A stretch of DNA of 64,000 nucleotides from Halospina denitrificans (lineage in GTDB: Bacteria; Pseudomonadota; Gammaproteobacteria; Pseudomonadales; Oleiphilaceae). Both the position numbers and the translations under genes were made by a program. Under the pieces are notes generated by a model. That model had not been told where the DNA came from. It was given only the letters and a program-made list of their open reading frames with translations, and did no database searches. Below are positions 10,270 to 19,173 of the stretch, piece by piece; position 1 is the first letter of the stretch, and every line of letters begins with the position of its first letter. Where the stretch lies: assembly GCF_004364635.1 (NCBI RefSeq), contig NZ_SOAX01000006.1, forward strand, positions 62,001-126,000. Direction: 5' to 3'.

Positions 10270-12513
10270 ATGGTCAAGGTTCGTGAAAGTTACGCGGCTA
10301 CCGACGATGGCCGCATCGATGTCGCCGCCTGGGTGGACCATATCGGCTCGCAGCAGCCTCTGGAGGATCCGGGGCAGCTGATCCGTGCCTGTGAGCGCAG
10401 CCTCGCCATTGACCAGAAGGCCGCTCACGAGGACCGGCTCTGGGCGCCGGGCGCCAGCAGCTTTGAAACCGGACTGGAAATGGCGCAGATCCTGACAGAG
10501 CTGCGTCTGGACCAGGAGACCCTCGTCGCCGCAGTTCTCTACCGGGCTGTGCGCGAGGAGCGGATGATGCTGTCCGAGGTGGAAGCGGACTTCGGTTCGG
10601 CCGTGTCCGGCCTGATTGACGGCGTTCTCAGGATGGCATCCATTTCCACACTCCATACGCCGCTCAAGGGCAACGTACTCGGTCAGAGCCAGGGCCAGCT
10701 TGATAATGTCCGCCGGATGCTGGTCACCATGGTGGACGATGTGCGGGTGGCGCTGATCAAGCTTGCCGAGCGCACCTGTGCCATTCGGGCGGTCAAGGAC
10801 GCGCCTCCCGAAAAGCGGCTGCGCGTTGCGCGGGAAGTGTTCGATATCTACGCGCCCCTGGCGCACCGGCTGGGCATTGGTCATATCAAGTGGGAACTGG
10901 AGGACCTGTCCTTTCGTTACCTGCACGAGTCTGCCTATAAGAAGATCGCCAAGCTCCTCGACGAAAAACGCCTGGACCGGGATGCCTACGTCAAGCGTGT
11001 CGCGTCGACGCTCCAGACCGAATTGGGCAACGCGGGCATCGAGGCGGATGTGGCCGGTCGTGCCAAGCACATCTACAGCATCTGGCGGAAGATGCGGCGC
11101 AAGGGGATCGATTTCTCCGAGGTCTACGATATCCGTGCCTTGCGGGTCCTGGTTCCGGAGGTGCGGGACTGCTATGCGGCCATCGGGGTTGTTCACGGGC
11201 TCTGGCGCCATATTCCGCACGAGTTTGATGACTATATTGCCAACCCCAAGGAAAATGGTTACCAGTCGCTGCATACGGCTGTTGTCGGGCCCGAGGGCAA
11301 GACCATGGAAGTGCAGATCCGGACCCACAGCATGCACGAGGATGCGGAGCTTGGCGTCTGTGCCCACTGGCGCTATAAGGGGACGGATACAAACCGCTCC
11401 GAGGCGGGTTACGAGGCCAAGATCAACTGGCTGCGCCAGGTCATCGAGTGGCAGGAGGAGCTGGGTGATGTTTCGGGACTGGTGGATCAGCTGCGCAGTG
11501 ATGTGGGCAGTGAGCGCATCTATGTGTTCACGCCCGAGGGGCATGTGGTGGATATGCCGCGCGGAGCCACGCCCGTGGATTTCGCCTACAAGATCCATAC
11601 GGAAGTTGGCCACAAGTGCCGGGGCGCCAAGGTCAATGGGCGTATTGTGCCGTTGACCTATCAACTGCGCACTGGCGATCAGGTGAATATCCTCACCACC
11701 ACCGAAGCCGCCCCGAGCCGCGACTGGCTGAATCCGGGACTGGGCTATATCCAGACGTCCCGCGCCCGGGCCAAGGTCACGCACTGGTTCAAGATGCAGG
11801 ACCGGGGGCAGAACATTTCGGATGGGCGCCTGGTGCTGGAGGACGAGCTGGGGCGCCTGTCCCTGCGGGACCTGGATCTGGACGATCTCGCGCGCAAGGT
11901 GAACTACCAGTCCGCCGATGATATGTTTGCTGCTGTTGGAGCGGGGGATCTCAAGCCTGTCCAGGTGGTGAATGTTGCCCAGGAAATCCTTGAACCGCGT
12001 GATCGGCAACTGGATCTCCGACTGCCGCGGCTGCGGGGGCGCTCGGAAAGTCGGGGAGACCCGGACGTCCGGATCCAGGGTGTGGGCAACCTCAAGACCA
12101 ACATTGCCCGCTGCTGCGCCCCGGTTCCCGGCGACCCCATCGTGGGTTATATCACCGTCGGGCGGGGCGTCACCATCCACCGGGATGACTGCATGAACCT
12201 CCTGCAGCTGCGCGAACAGGAGGCCAATCGGATCATTGAGGTGGACTGGGGTGAGGATGCCGAGGCCCGCTATCCCGTTGATATCGAGATCCAGGCCTAT
12301 GACAGGGAGGGGCTGCTGCGGGATATCACCTCAGTCCTGGCCAACCGCAAGACCAATGTCCTGTCCCTGCAGACCCAGTCGGACGTGGATTCACACACCG
12401 CCACCATTGCCCTGACGGTGGAGATCAGCAACATTGAGCAACTGTCACAGCTGCTGGCCAAAATCCGTCAGCTGAGCAACGTGATGGATGTGCATCGTCG
12501 GCGTGACAGTTGA
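10270..12513 (+). CDS. relA: GTP pyrophosphokinase (ppGpp synthetase I)
   Basis: Ribosome-associated alarmone synthetase of the stringent response. 747 residues: N-terminal pseudo-hydrolase domain, synthetase domain (about 230-380, with HEFDDYIANPKENGYQSLHT), TGS domain (about 405-465, VFTPEGHVVDMPRGATPVDF), helical and zinc-finger-like region (ARCCAPVPGD) and C-terminal ACT domain. In the hydrolase part the HD pair of SpoT is absent (LYRAVREE at 91-98), so this is RelA rather than bifunctional SpoT. It follows rlmD by 3 bases and precedes mazG. Confidence 0.97.
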   Translation: MVKVRESYAATDDGRIDVAAWVDHIGSQQPLEDPGQLIRACERSLAIDQKAAHEDRLWAPGASSFETGLEMAQILTELRLDQETLVAAVLYRAVREERMMLSEVEADFGSAVSGLIDGVLRMASISTLHTPLKGNVLGQSQGQLDNVRRMLVTMVDDVRVALIKLAERTCAIRAVKDAPPEKRLRVAREVFDIYAPLAHRLGIGHIKWELEDLSFRYLHESAYKKIAKLLDEKRLDRDAYVKRVASTLQTELGNAGIEADVAGRAKHIYSIWRKMRRKGIDFSEVYDIRALRVLVPEVRDCYAAIGVVHGLWRHIPHEFDDYIANPKENGYQSLHTAVVGPEGKTMEVQIRTHSMHEDAELGVCAHWRYKGTDTNRSEAGYEAKINWLRQVIEWQEELGDVSGLVDQLRSDVGSERIYVFTPEGHVVDMPRGATPVDFAYKIHTEVGHKCRGAKVNGRIVPLTYQLRTGDQVNILTTTEAAPSRDWLNPGLGYIQTSRARAKVTHWFKMQDRGQNISDGRLVLEDELGRLSLRDLDLDDLARKVNYQSADDMFAAVGAGDLKPVQVVNVAQEILEPRDRQLDLRLPRLRGRSESRGDPDVRIQGVGNLKTNIARCCAPVPGDPIVGYITVGRGVTIHRDDCMNLLQLREQEANRIIEVDWGEDAEARYPVDIEIQAYDREGLLRDITSVLANRKTNVLSLQTQSDVDSHTATIALTVEISNIEQLSQLLAKIRQLSNVMDVHRRRDS

Positions 12514-12529
12514 ACTGTGGGAGTAACCG

Positions 12530-13405
12530 ATGAGCAGCCAGTATGATGTGCAGGACCTGCTTGAGCTTATGGATCGTCTCAGGGACCCGGAAACCGGCTG
12601 TCCCTGGGACCTGAAGCAGGACTATCGCAGCATTGTGCCGCATACGGTCGAGGAAACCTATGAGGTGGCCGACGCCATTGAGCGCGGTGACCTGGCACAT
12701 CTTCCCGATGAGCTCGGAGACCTGCTGTTCCAGGTGGTGTTCTACGCGAGGCTGGGCAAGGAAGAGGGGCGCTTTGACTTCGATGCCGTGGTCGATCAGG
12801 TTACCCGCAAGCTGATACGCCGCCATCCGCACATCTTTCCGGACGGGACTCTGGAGAGCCGGCCTGCGTCCGTCGATGGCATGACGGACTCCGATGTGCT
12901 CGTGAACTGGGACCGGATCAAGGCCGAGGAAGCGAAAGCGCGCGGGGAGGAACCTGGGGGTGCCGATGACGCGCCCGCGAGTCAGCTTGATGACATCACG
13001 CCCGGACTGCCCGCCTTCCAGAAAGCGGCCAAGCTCCAGAAGCGGGCCGCGAAGGTGGGCTTTGACTGGCCGGATACGGGCATGGTCTTTGAAAAGCTGG
13101 CGGAGGAGAGCCGGGAACTCCGGGCCGCCTACTCGGCCATGAAGGATGAAACGGATACCGATGCCGTGGAAGACGAGCTGGGGGACCTGCTCTTCGTGGC
13201 GGTCAACCTCAGCCGTTTCCTTGGTGTGGATGCCGAGCAGGCGCTGCGCCGCTCCAACCGCAAGTTTGAGAGACGCTTCCGCCGCATGGAAACCATGCTG
13301 GCGGAAGAGGGCGTGGAACTCGCCGGTCAGCCGGTCGAGCAGCTGGAGCTTTTCTGGCAGGACGCCAAGCAGCGGTCCGACGCCGATACTCCGGAAGACG
13401 CCTGA
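12530..13405 (+). CDS. mazG: Nucleoside triphosphate pyrophosphohydrolase MazG
   Basis: Hydrolyses (d)NTPs to monophosphate and pyrophosphate, a house-cleaning enzyme that can also lower ppGpp under starvation. 291 residues with two tandem MazG domains: the first has PWDLKQ and EETYEVADAIERGD followed by DELGDLLFQVVFYA; the second has EESRELRAAYSAM followed by EDELGDLLFVAVNLSRFL. The paired E-x-x-E / E-x-x-D metal motifs are intact in both. Length is above E. coli MazG (263) because of a charged linker near residues 130-150. It lies directly after relA, as in E. coli. Confidence 0.95.
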   Translation: MSSQYDVQDLLELMDRLRDPETGCPWDLKQDYRSIVPHTVEETYEVADAIERGDLAHLPDELGDLLFQVVFYARLGKEEGRFDFDAVVDQVTRKLIRRHPHIFPDGTLESRPASVDGMTDSDVLVNWDRIKAEEAKARGEEPGGADDAPASQLDDITPGLPAFQKAAKLQKRAAKVGFDWPDTGMVFEKLAEESRELRAAYSAMKDETDTDAVEDELGDLLFVAVNLSRFLGVDAEQALRRSNRKFERRFRRMETMLAEEGVELAGQPVEQLELFWQDAKQRSDADTPEDA

Positions 13406-13505
13406 CGCCTTCGCATACGTACAATCCGTTACCTTGGGCCCCTCACGCTGTTGACCCCAATCAACTACAGTAGGGGATAGAAGTCAGGTATCTACGGAGG
13501 CAGTC

Positions 13506-13844
13506 ATGCGGCTTAAGAATCTTGTCAATTACTGGGATCAGCACGCCCGAGGTCGTTTGGCGAGTGATCGTATGAAGGTCCGTATCTCGGATGGGGACCA
13601 GGAGGCCCTGGATGCCCTGGCGCGTCAATATCCGCTGAAGTCCCGGGAGGACCTGCTGCGCGACCTCATGTGCGCGGCGCTGACCGAGCTGGAAGCCTGC
13701 TTTCCCTACCGCGAGGGAACCCGTGTTGTGGCGCGGGATGAGGATGGCTTCGAGATCTATGAGGATGCCGGCCTCACCCCGCGGTTCCTGGATCTCTCCA
13801 AGAAGTACATGAAGGAACTCAAGAACGGGTCCCGGGTGGCCTAG
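13506..13844 (+). CDS. Small protein of unknown function, paralog of the convergent gene
   Basis: 112 residues, preceded by ACGGAGG, a strong ribosome binding site. The N-terminus reads MRLKNLVNYWDQHA; a central segment (about 20-60, KVRISDGDQEALDALARQYP then SREDLLRDLMCAALTELE) resembles the main segment of the convergent 70-residue gene at 13851-14063. This one has an extra C-terminal part (FPYREGTRVVARDEDGFEIY and a basic tail). The predicted structure is a strand followed by two helices, reminiscent of ribbon-helix-helix-type small proteins but not diagnostic. Similar genes in pseudomonads carry the automatic name type 1 pili tip component, which has no support here. Function unknown. Confidence 0.75.
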   Translation: MRLKNLVNYWDQHARGRLASDRMKVRISDGDQEALDALARQYPLKSREDLLRDLMCAALTELEACFPYREGTRVVARDEDGFEIYEDAGLTPRFLDLSKKYMKELKNGSRVA

Positions 13845-13850
13845 CCACCC

Positions 13851-14063
13851 TCAGCGCTTGCTCCCCGGGTCCGGGAGATCCGAGAGGGCGGCATTGAGCA
13901 GGTCGCTCAGCAACTCCTCCTCAGAATAGTCCGGGTAGAGCTCCGCCAACGCTCTGAGCCGGGCTGCATCCTCAAGCGTCACCGTCATCTCGTACTCGTG
14001 TTTGCGTTCTTCGTCGCAGGATTTTCCGGTTTCCCATTGATTGGGCAGGTCGGCGATTTTCAT
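13851..14063 (-). CDS. Small protein of unknown function, shorter paralog
   Basis: 70 residues, ATG preceded by GGAGAG at 10 bases. It starts MKIADLPNQWET, parallel to MRLKNLVNYWDQ in the convergent gene, and carries VTLEDAARLRALAELYP and SEEELLSDLLNAALSDL, which align with the central segment of that protein. The two genes end 6 bases apart, tail to tail. This copy lacks the C-terminal extension. It is divergent from ppc, so the 107-base gap 14064-14170 should hold promoters for both. Too short for confident family assignment, but the shared pattern with its neighbour argues that it is real. Confidence 0.7.
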   Translation of the reverse strand: MKIADLPNQWETGKSCDEERKHEYEMTVTLEDAARLRALAELYPDYSEEELLSDLLNAALSDLPDPGSKR

Positions 14064-14170
14064 GGTCTTGCGTCTCTCCGGTCATGATGGGGCATACTGC
14101 ACCCTGAGGCTTGCTCATAGCGTAGCACGGCCCGCCACTATTGTTGACCGGATACAGGGAACCGACCTTC

Positions 14171-16801
14171 ATGACAGAGCTCCATCCCGCGTTGCGAGAA
14201 AATGTGCGCCTGTTGGGCGAGATCCTCGGCGATTGCATCCGCGAGAAACCCGGCCCCGAATGGTTTGAACGGGTGGAGGAAGTACGTCAGGCGGCCAAGT
14301 CCGACCGTATGCAGGAAAGCGGCTCGGGGCAGCGCCTTGGTGAGCTTCTCAGCAGCCTCACGGATGACCAGCTTGTGCCGGTGACCCGTGCTTTCAACCA
14401 GTTCCTCAACCTTGCCAACCTGGCGGAGCAGTACCATGGCATACGTCGTCACAGGGATGAGGAGACCACGGTGGAACCCGTACGCCAGACCCTGGCGCGC
14501 CTGGCCCGTCAGGGTGTAAGCCCGGAGCGTCTGCATGAATGCATCCGCGACATGCGCCTCGAATTCGTGTTGACGGCCCATCCGACCGAGGTGGCCCGAC
14601 GCACCCTCATCATGAAATACGACGAGATGTCCGCCTGCCTGGAGCGTCTGGACCGTGACGACCTTCTGGATGAAGAGCTCGAAGCCGAAACGGCAAGGCT
14701 GCGCCAGCTGATTACCCAGGCCTGGAACACGGACGAGATCCGCCATGAACGTCCGACTGCCGTGGATGAAGCCCGCTGGGGCTTTGCTGTGATCGAAAAC
14801 AGCCTCTGGGAAGCGCTGCCGGATTTCCTGAACCAACTGGATGGGGCCCTGTGGGAGGAGACCGGAGAGCGGCTCCCCCTGTCCGCCAACCCCATACGCA
14901 TTGCCTCCTGGATGGGCGGCGACCGGGATGGCAACCCCAACGTCACGTCGGAGGTGACCCGGGAAGTTCTGCTGTTGAGCCGTTGGATGGCTGCGGATCT
15001 GTTTCTCCGGGACCTGCAGCGGCTGCGGGCGGAGCTGTCCATGTGGGAGGCGACGCCTGAGCTCCAGGAGCGTGTTGGCGGGCACAGGGAACCCTATCGG
15101 GCGCTGCTTTCGGAGTTGCGTGATCGTCTCAGTGCGACCCGGGACTGGGCGGAAGAGGCCGTGCGCCACAATGTTGCACCCGATGACCGGGTGTTGCTCA
15201 ATTCCGCGGACCTTATTGAGCCGCTGCAGCTGTGTTACGACTCCCTCCGGGCCTGTGGTATGGAAAGCGTTGCGGAAGGCCCGCTCCGGGACACCCTGCG
15301 CCGGGCCTATTGCTTTGGGCTCGAACTGATCCGCCTGGATATCCGCCAGGAGGCCAGCCGCCATACCCAGGCCATTGCCGAAATACTGAAGCACCTGGGG
15401 ATGGGCGACTACGAGAGCTGGTCCGAGGCGGATCGTCAGGCGTTCCTGATCAAGGAACTGGAGGGCGCGCGCCCGCTGGTCCCGAGACACTGGGAGCCGT
15501 CCCCGGAGACCCGCGAGGTGCTGGATACCTGCTCGGTCATCGCCCGTCAGACGCCGGAAGCCCTGGGATCCTATGTGATTTCCATGGCGGCCCAGCCCTC
15601 GGACGTACTGAGTGTCATCCTGCTGCTGCGCGAGTGCGGCATGAGCCATAACATGCGGATCGTACCGCTGTTTGAAACACTGAAAGATCTGGAGTATGCC
15701 CCGCAGGCACTGACGTCGCTTCTTGAGCTCGACTGGTATCGCCAGTACACCGGGGGTCAGCAGGAGGTGATGATCGGCTATTCCGATTCCGCCAAGGACG
15801 CTGGCCAGATGATGGCCGCCTGGGCCCAGTACCAGGCTCAGGAGCAGCTGACCGACGTGGCGCGGCGCTACGGCGTTCATCTGACGCTGTTCCACGGTCG
15901 GGGCGGCACTGTGGGGCGAGGCGGTGGACCCGCCAACCAGGCTATCCTGTCCCAGCCCCCGGGTTCGGTGAATGGCAGTCTGAGGGTGACGGAGCAGGGC
16001 GAGATGATCCGCTTCAAGTTCGGGCTTCCCCGGATTGCCCACCAGAGCCTTACTCTATACACCAGTGCTGTTCTGGAAGCTTCTGTAGCGCCGGCACCGG
16101 ATCCTGCTCCGGAGTGGCGCGAGACCATGGATCACCTTACGCAGGAGGCCGTCCAGTCCTATCGGGCCCTGGTCCGTGATACGCCGGAATTCGTGACCTA
16201 TTTCCGCCAGGCAACGCCCGAACAGGAGCTGGGAAAACTGGCCCTCGGCAGTCGTCCCGCAAGGCGCAAGCCCACCGGCGGTGTTGAGAGTCTGCGGGCC
16301 ATCCCCTGGATTTTCGCCTGGACCCAGATGCGCCTCATGCTCCCGGCCTGGCTCGGCAGTGATGAAGCGCTTGGTAATGCACTGAAGGCTGGTCATGAGG
16401 ACCAGCTCAAGGAGATGATCCGGCACTGGCCCTTCTTCCGGACCCATGTCGATATGCTGGAAATGGTGCTGGCCAAGGCGGATCTGCGGATTGTTCACTA
16501 TTATGAGCAGAAGATGGTCGAACCCGAACTGCGGCCATTGGGGGAAAACCTGCGTGAACGCCTGTCAGCCTGCGTGGAGGCGGTGAAACGCCTCAAAGGG
16601 CAGACCGAACTCCTCGAGGACCAGCCGGGTTTTGCGCATTCCATGAAGGTCCGCAACACCTACACCGATCCACTTCATTACCTGCAGGCGGAGCTGCTCC
16701 ATCGGGACCGCGAGGCCGCGGGCCGCGTACCGGAGAACGTGGAAAAGGCCCTGAAAGTGACGATGGCTGGCATTGCGGCGGGTATGCGCAACACTGGATG
16801 A
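14171..16801 (+). CDS. ppc: Phosphoenolpyruvate carboxylase
   Basis: Anaplerotic enzyme that carboxylates PEP to oxaloacetate. The ATG chosen gives 876 residues (E. coli 883) beginning MTELHPALRENVRLLG; the open frame extends 30 bases upstream to a TTG, which is less likely. Active-site segments are intact: VLTAHPTEVARRTL with the catalytic histidine, the glycine-rich GYSDSAKDAG and FHGRGGTVGRGGGP loops, and the conserved C-terminal AGMRNTG that contributes to the inhibitor (Asp/malate) site. It stands alone as a transcription unit between the small-protein pair and adk. Confidence 0.98.
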   Translation: MTELHPALRENVRLLGEILGDCIREKPGPEWFERVEEVRQAAKSDRMQESGSGQRLGELLSSLTDDQLVPVTRAFNQFLNLANLAEQYHGIRRHRDEETTVEPVRQTLARLARQGVSPERLHECIRDMRLEFVLTAHPTEVARRTLIMKYDEMSACLERLDRDDLLDEELEAETARLRQLITQAWNTDEIRHERPTAVDEARWGFAVIENSLWEALPDFLNQLDGALWEETGERLPLSANPIRIASWMGGDRDGNPNVTSEVTREVLLLSRWMAADLFLRDLQRLRAELSMWEATPELQERVGGHREPYRALLSELRDRLSATRDWAEEAVRHNVAPDDRVLLNSADLIEPLQLCYDSLRACGMESVAEGPLRDTLRRAYCFGLELIRLDIRQEASRHTQAIAEILKHLGMGDYESWSEADRQAFLIKELEGARPLVPRHWEPSPETREVLDTCSVIARQTPEALGSYVISMAAQPSDVLSVILLLRECGMSHNMRIVPLFETLKDLEYAPQALTSLLELDWYRQYTGGQQEVMIGYSDSAKDAGQMMAAWAQYQAQEQLTDVARRYGVHLTLFHGRGGTVGRGGGPANQAILSQPPGSVNGSLRVTEQGEMIRFKFGLPRIAHQSLTLYTSAVLEASVAPAPDPAPEWRETMDHLTQEAVQSYRALVRDTPEFVTYFRQATPEQELGKLALGSRPARRKPTGGVESLRAIPWIFAWTQMRLMLPAWLGSDEALGNALKAGHEDQLKEMIRHWPFFRTHVDMLEMVLAKADLRIVHYYEQKMVEPELRPLGENLRERLSACVEAVKRLKGQTELLEDQPGFAHSMKVRNTYTDPLHYLQAELLHRDREAAGRVPENVEKALKVTMAGIAAGMRNTG

Positions 16802-16909
16802 CGCCTGGACACCTGATTTGCCACACCCGGCTTGCTACGTATAATGAGCAGTTCCAATCCGCAACGACCGGCCCCAGAGGGGCCAGCAAGCCAAGGGGAG
16901 CGAACAGCT

Positions 16910-17566
16910 ATGCGAATTATTCTGCTCGGTGCACCAGGAGCGGGGAAAGGAACCCAGGCCGCCTATATCACGGAAGCCTTTGATATTCCCCAGATTTCCA
17001 CCGGTGACATGCTGCGCGCTCAGGTCAAGGCCGGCACGCCTCTGGGTAAGAAAGCGGAAGAGGTGATGGCCTCCGGTGGCCTGGTGTCCGACGATATCAT
17101 CATCGGCATGCTCAGGGACCGGGTGGCCGAGGATGACTGCAGGAACGGCTACCTTCTGGACGGCGTCCCCCGCACCATCCCCCAGGCCCAGTCCCTGCGC
17201 GACGAGGGCGTCAAGATTGACTATGTGGTTGAGATTGCCGTGGACGATGAGGAAATCGTTGAGCGCCTGTCCGGTCGCCGGATCCACGAACCCAGCGGCC
17301 GTGTCTATCACGTTACCCACATGCCGCCCAAAGAGCCCGGGAAGGATGACGTGACCGGGGAGCCCCTGGTTCAGCGCGAGGACGATAAGGAAGAAACCGT
17401 TCGGAACCGCCTCAACGTCTATCACAAGGAGACGGAGCCGCTGGTCAGGTTCTATCAGGATTTTGAAGCCAAGGATCCCGAAAATGCGCCGCACTATGTG
17501 CGCGTTGAGGGCGTCGGCTCCACGGAGGAGATCCGCGACCGGATCATGGCCGCCCTGCGTGGCTGA
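16910..17566 (+). CDS. adk: Adenylate kinase
   Basis: Interconverts ATP + AMP and 2 ADP. The ATG is preceded by AAGGGGAG; it yields 218 residues (E. coli 214) starting [17 protein letters not shown] with the P-loop at 8-14. The AMP-binding segment [18 protein letters not shown], the NMP-lid [11 protein letters not shown] and the long LID domain (residues about 122-160, [12 protein letters not shown]) are present; the LID has no zinc-binding cysteines, as is normal for gammaproteobacteria. A longer frame upstream has no support. tsaB follows 11 bases later. Confidence 0.97.
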   Translation: MRIILLGAPGAGKGTQAAYITEAFDIPQISTGDMLRAQVKAGTPLGKKAEEVMASGGLVSDDIIIGMLRDRVAEDDCRNGYLLDGVPRTIPQAQSLRDEGVKIDYVVEIAVDDEEIVERLSGRRIHEPSGRVYHVTHMPPKEPGKDDVTGEPLVQREDDKEETVRNRLNVYHKETEPLVRFYQDFEAKDPENAPHYVRVEGVGSTEEIRDRIMAALRG

Positions 17567-17577
17567 GTAATCCTCTG

Positions 17578-18276
17578 ATGGCGCGATTGCTCGCAGTTGA
17601 TACCTCCGCCCAGCGGGGGTCGGTGGCGCTGGCTGTTGATGGTGAGGTCATCGTCGAACACAGTGACGAGCCGCGCTCCCATACCCGCCTGCTCGAGCCC
17701 ATGATGAATCGTCTCCTGGCTCGAGCCGGCCTGTCTCTCAATGACCTGGATGGTCTTGCTTACGGTCGTGGGCCGGGGTCCTTTACGGGGCTTCGGATCA
17801 CTGCCGGGTTTGTCCAGGGCATTGCCTGGGGGCTGGATTGCCCGGTTGTTCCGGTTTCCTCGCTGGCGGCGATGGCCCTCTCGGTCAGTCCCGGCAGTGG
17901 CTCTGTGCCCGTGGCGTCCGCGCTGGACGCGCGCATGGGTGAGGTCTACTGGAGCTGTTACCGCGTTTCTGCCGACCGGACCCTGCAGGTGCTCGTTGAT
18001 GACTGCCTTCTGCTCCCCGGCGACCTCTCTCTGCCTTCAGTGGCTGACCATGATTCCTGGGTCGGCGTCGGAACCGGCTGGCAGTACCATGAGGCTATTC
18101 CCGAGGCGCTGATGTCGGCGATGACGTCGATTGACGCGGATGCCATGCCTGATGCGGCTGATGTGGCAAGACTCGCGCTTCCGGAGCTGGCGCGCGGGAA
18201 TACCGTTGATGCGGCGGCCGTGCAGCCTTCCTACATCCGCGATGATGTGGGATGGCAGAAGACGCCGGGCCGTTAG
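17578..18276 (+). CDS. tsaB: tRNA threonylcarbamoyladenosine synthesis protein TsaB
   Basis: Scaffold subunit of the TsaBDE complex that makes t6A37 in ANN-decoding tRNAs. 232 residues of the ASKHA fold: MARLLAVDTSAQRGSVAL at the N-terminus, the HTRLLEPMMNRLLARAGL segment and the GRGPGSFTGLRIT loop that identify TsaB. The C-terminal PSYIRDDVGWQK fits the family ending. It follows adk in the same direction and precedes rsmJ. Confidence 0.94.
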   Translation: MARLLAVDTSAQRGSVALAVDGEVIVEHSDEPRSHTRLLEPMMNRLLARAGLSLNDLDGLAYGRGPGSFTGLRITAGFVQGIAWGLDCPVVPVSSLAAMALSVSPGSGSVPVASALDARMGEVYWSCYRVSADRTLQVLVDDCLLLPGDLSLPSVADHDSWVGVGTGWQYHEAIPEALMSAMTSIDADAMPDAADVARLALPELARGNTVDAAAVQPSYIRDDVGWQKTPGR

Positions 18277-18357
18277 CGGGTCGGTTACTGAACCGGCTAT
18301 ACTGGACGGTGTTAACAGATACCCTGACAACCAACCCGCGTAAGGGGCAGTGTTCCA

Positions 18358-19161
18358 ATGACCGGCCGTGTTTCCGGCGACATTCCCCTCTCGGTTGCCG
18401 CCATTGATAAGGTTCTGATGCCCTATGCCGAAGCCCTGGCCAACAGGCTTGGGGTGAATCTTCTGCCCTATGCTGTACCGGAGCCGCGTCGTCATGATAA
18501 CGCCGCGGTGCTGCTGGTATTCGGCTTTGACGGCCTCTATCTCCAGAAAACCGGGAAGAAGGCGCCTGGCCCGGTTATGGTTGACTGGGCCAGCGGCAAA
18601 AACGCCCATCGCCGTCGCCAGGGCGGCGGCGAACTGGTGGTCAAGGCCGTGGGCGCTGCCCGTGCCACAAGACCACTCACGGTGATTGATGCGACCGCCG
18701 GGCTGGGGGAGGATGCCCTGGTCCTGGCCAGCCACGGCTGCCATGTGACCATGCTGGAGCGTTCCGCCGTGATGGCGGAACTGCTGGCGGATGGCATGCG
18801 ACGCGCTGCGGGTGATCCGGAACTTGCGCCGGTGCTTGAGCGCATGAGGCTGCTGGGTGACAACGCGGTGAACTGGCTGCGGGATCATCCGGAGGCGGCG
18901 GACGTGGTCTATCTCGATCCCATGTTCCCGGAGCGACGCCAGTCCGCCGAGGTCCGCAAGGAAATGCGGATCTGTCGGGATCTGGTGGGTGACGACGCCG
19001 ACGCGGGTGAGCTGCTTGAGGCGGCCCTTGCCGCCGCGGGCCACCGGGTCGTGGTCAAGCGTCCACGCAAGGCCGAGGCACTCCCCGGCCCATCACCGGC
19101 CTCATCCGTGGTCGGACGCAGCAGCCGGTTTGACATCTACAGCCGGCGGGCGCTGCCCTGA
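18358..19161 (+). CDS. rsmJ: 16S rRNA (guanine-1516-N2)-methyltransferase RsmJ
   Basis: SAM-dependent methyltransferase (formerly YhiQ) that modifies G1516 of 16S rRNA. 267 residues with the family segment VMVDWASGKNAHRRRQGGGE, then the SAM fold TVIDATAGLGEDALVLASHG, and VVYLDPMFPERRQSAEVRKE, which is diagnostic for RsmJ. The C-terminus (VVKRPRKAEALPG) also matches. It is convergent with plsB, 12 bases apart. Confidence 0.94.
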   Translation: MTGRVSGDIPLSVAAIDKVLMPYAEALANRLGVNLLPYAVPEPRRHDNAAVLLVFGFDGLYLQKTGKKAPGPVMVDWASGKNAHRRRQGGGELVVKAVGAARATRPLTVIDATAGLGEDALVLASHGCHVTMLERSAVMAELLADGMRRAAGDPELAPVLERMRLLGDNAVNWLRDHPEAADVVYLDPMFPERRQSAEVRKEMRICRDLVGDDADAGELLEAALAAAGHRVVVKRPRKAEALPGPSPASSVVGRSSRFDIYSRRALP

Positions 19162-19173
19162 CCGGTTCGATGG

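Noticed and set aside
9679-12180. Long antisense open frame (833 codons) over rlmD and relA
   Set aside because: It mirrors well-identified genes on the other strand; GC-rich codon bias opens such frames. No protein family is recognisable in it.
14138-16042. Long antisense open frame over ppc
   Set aside because: Shadow of ppc for the same reason.
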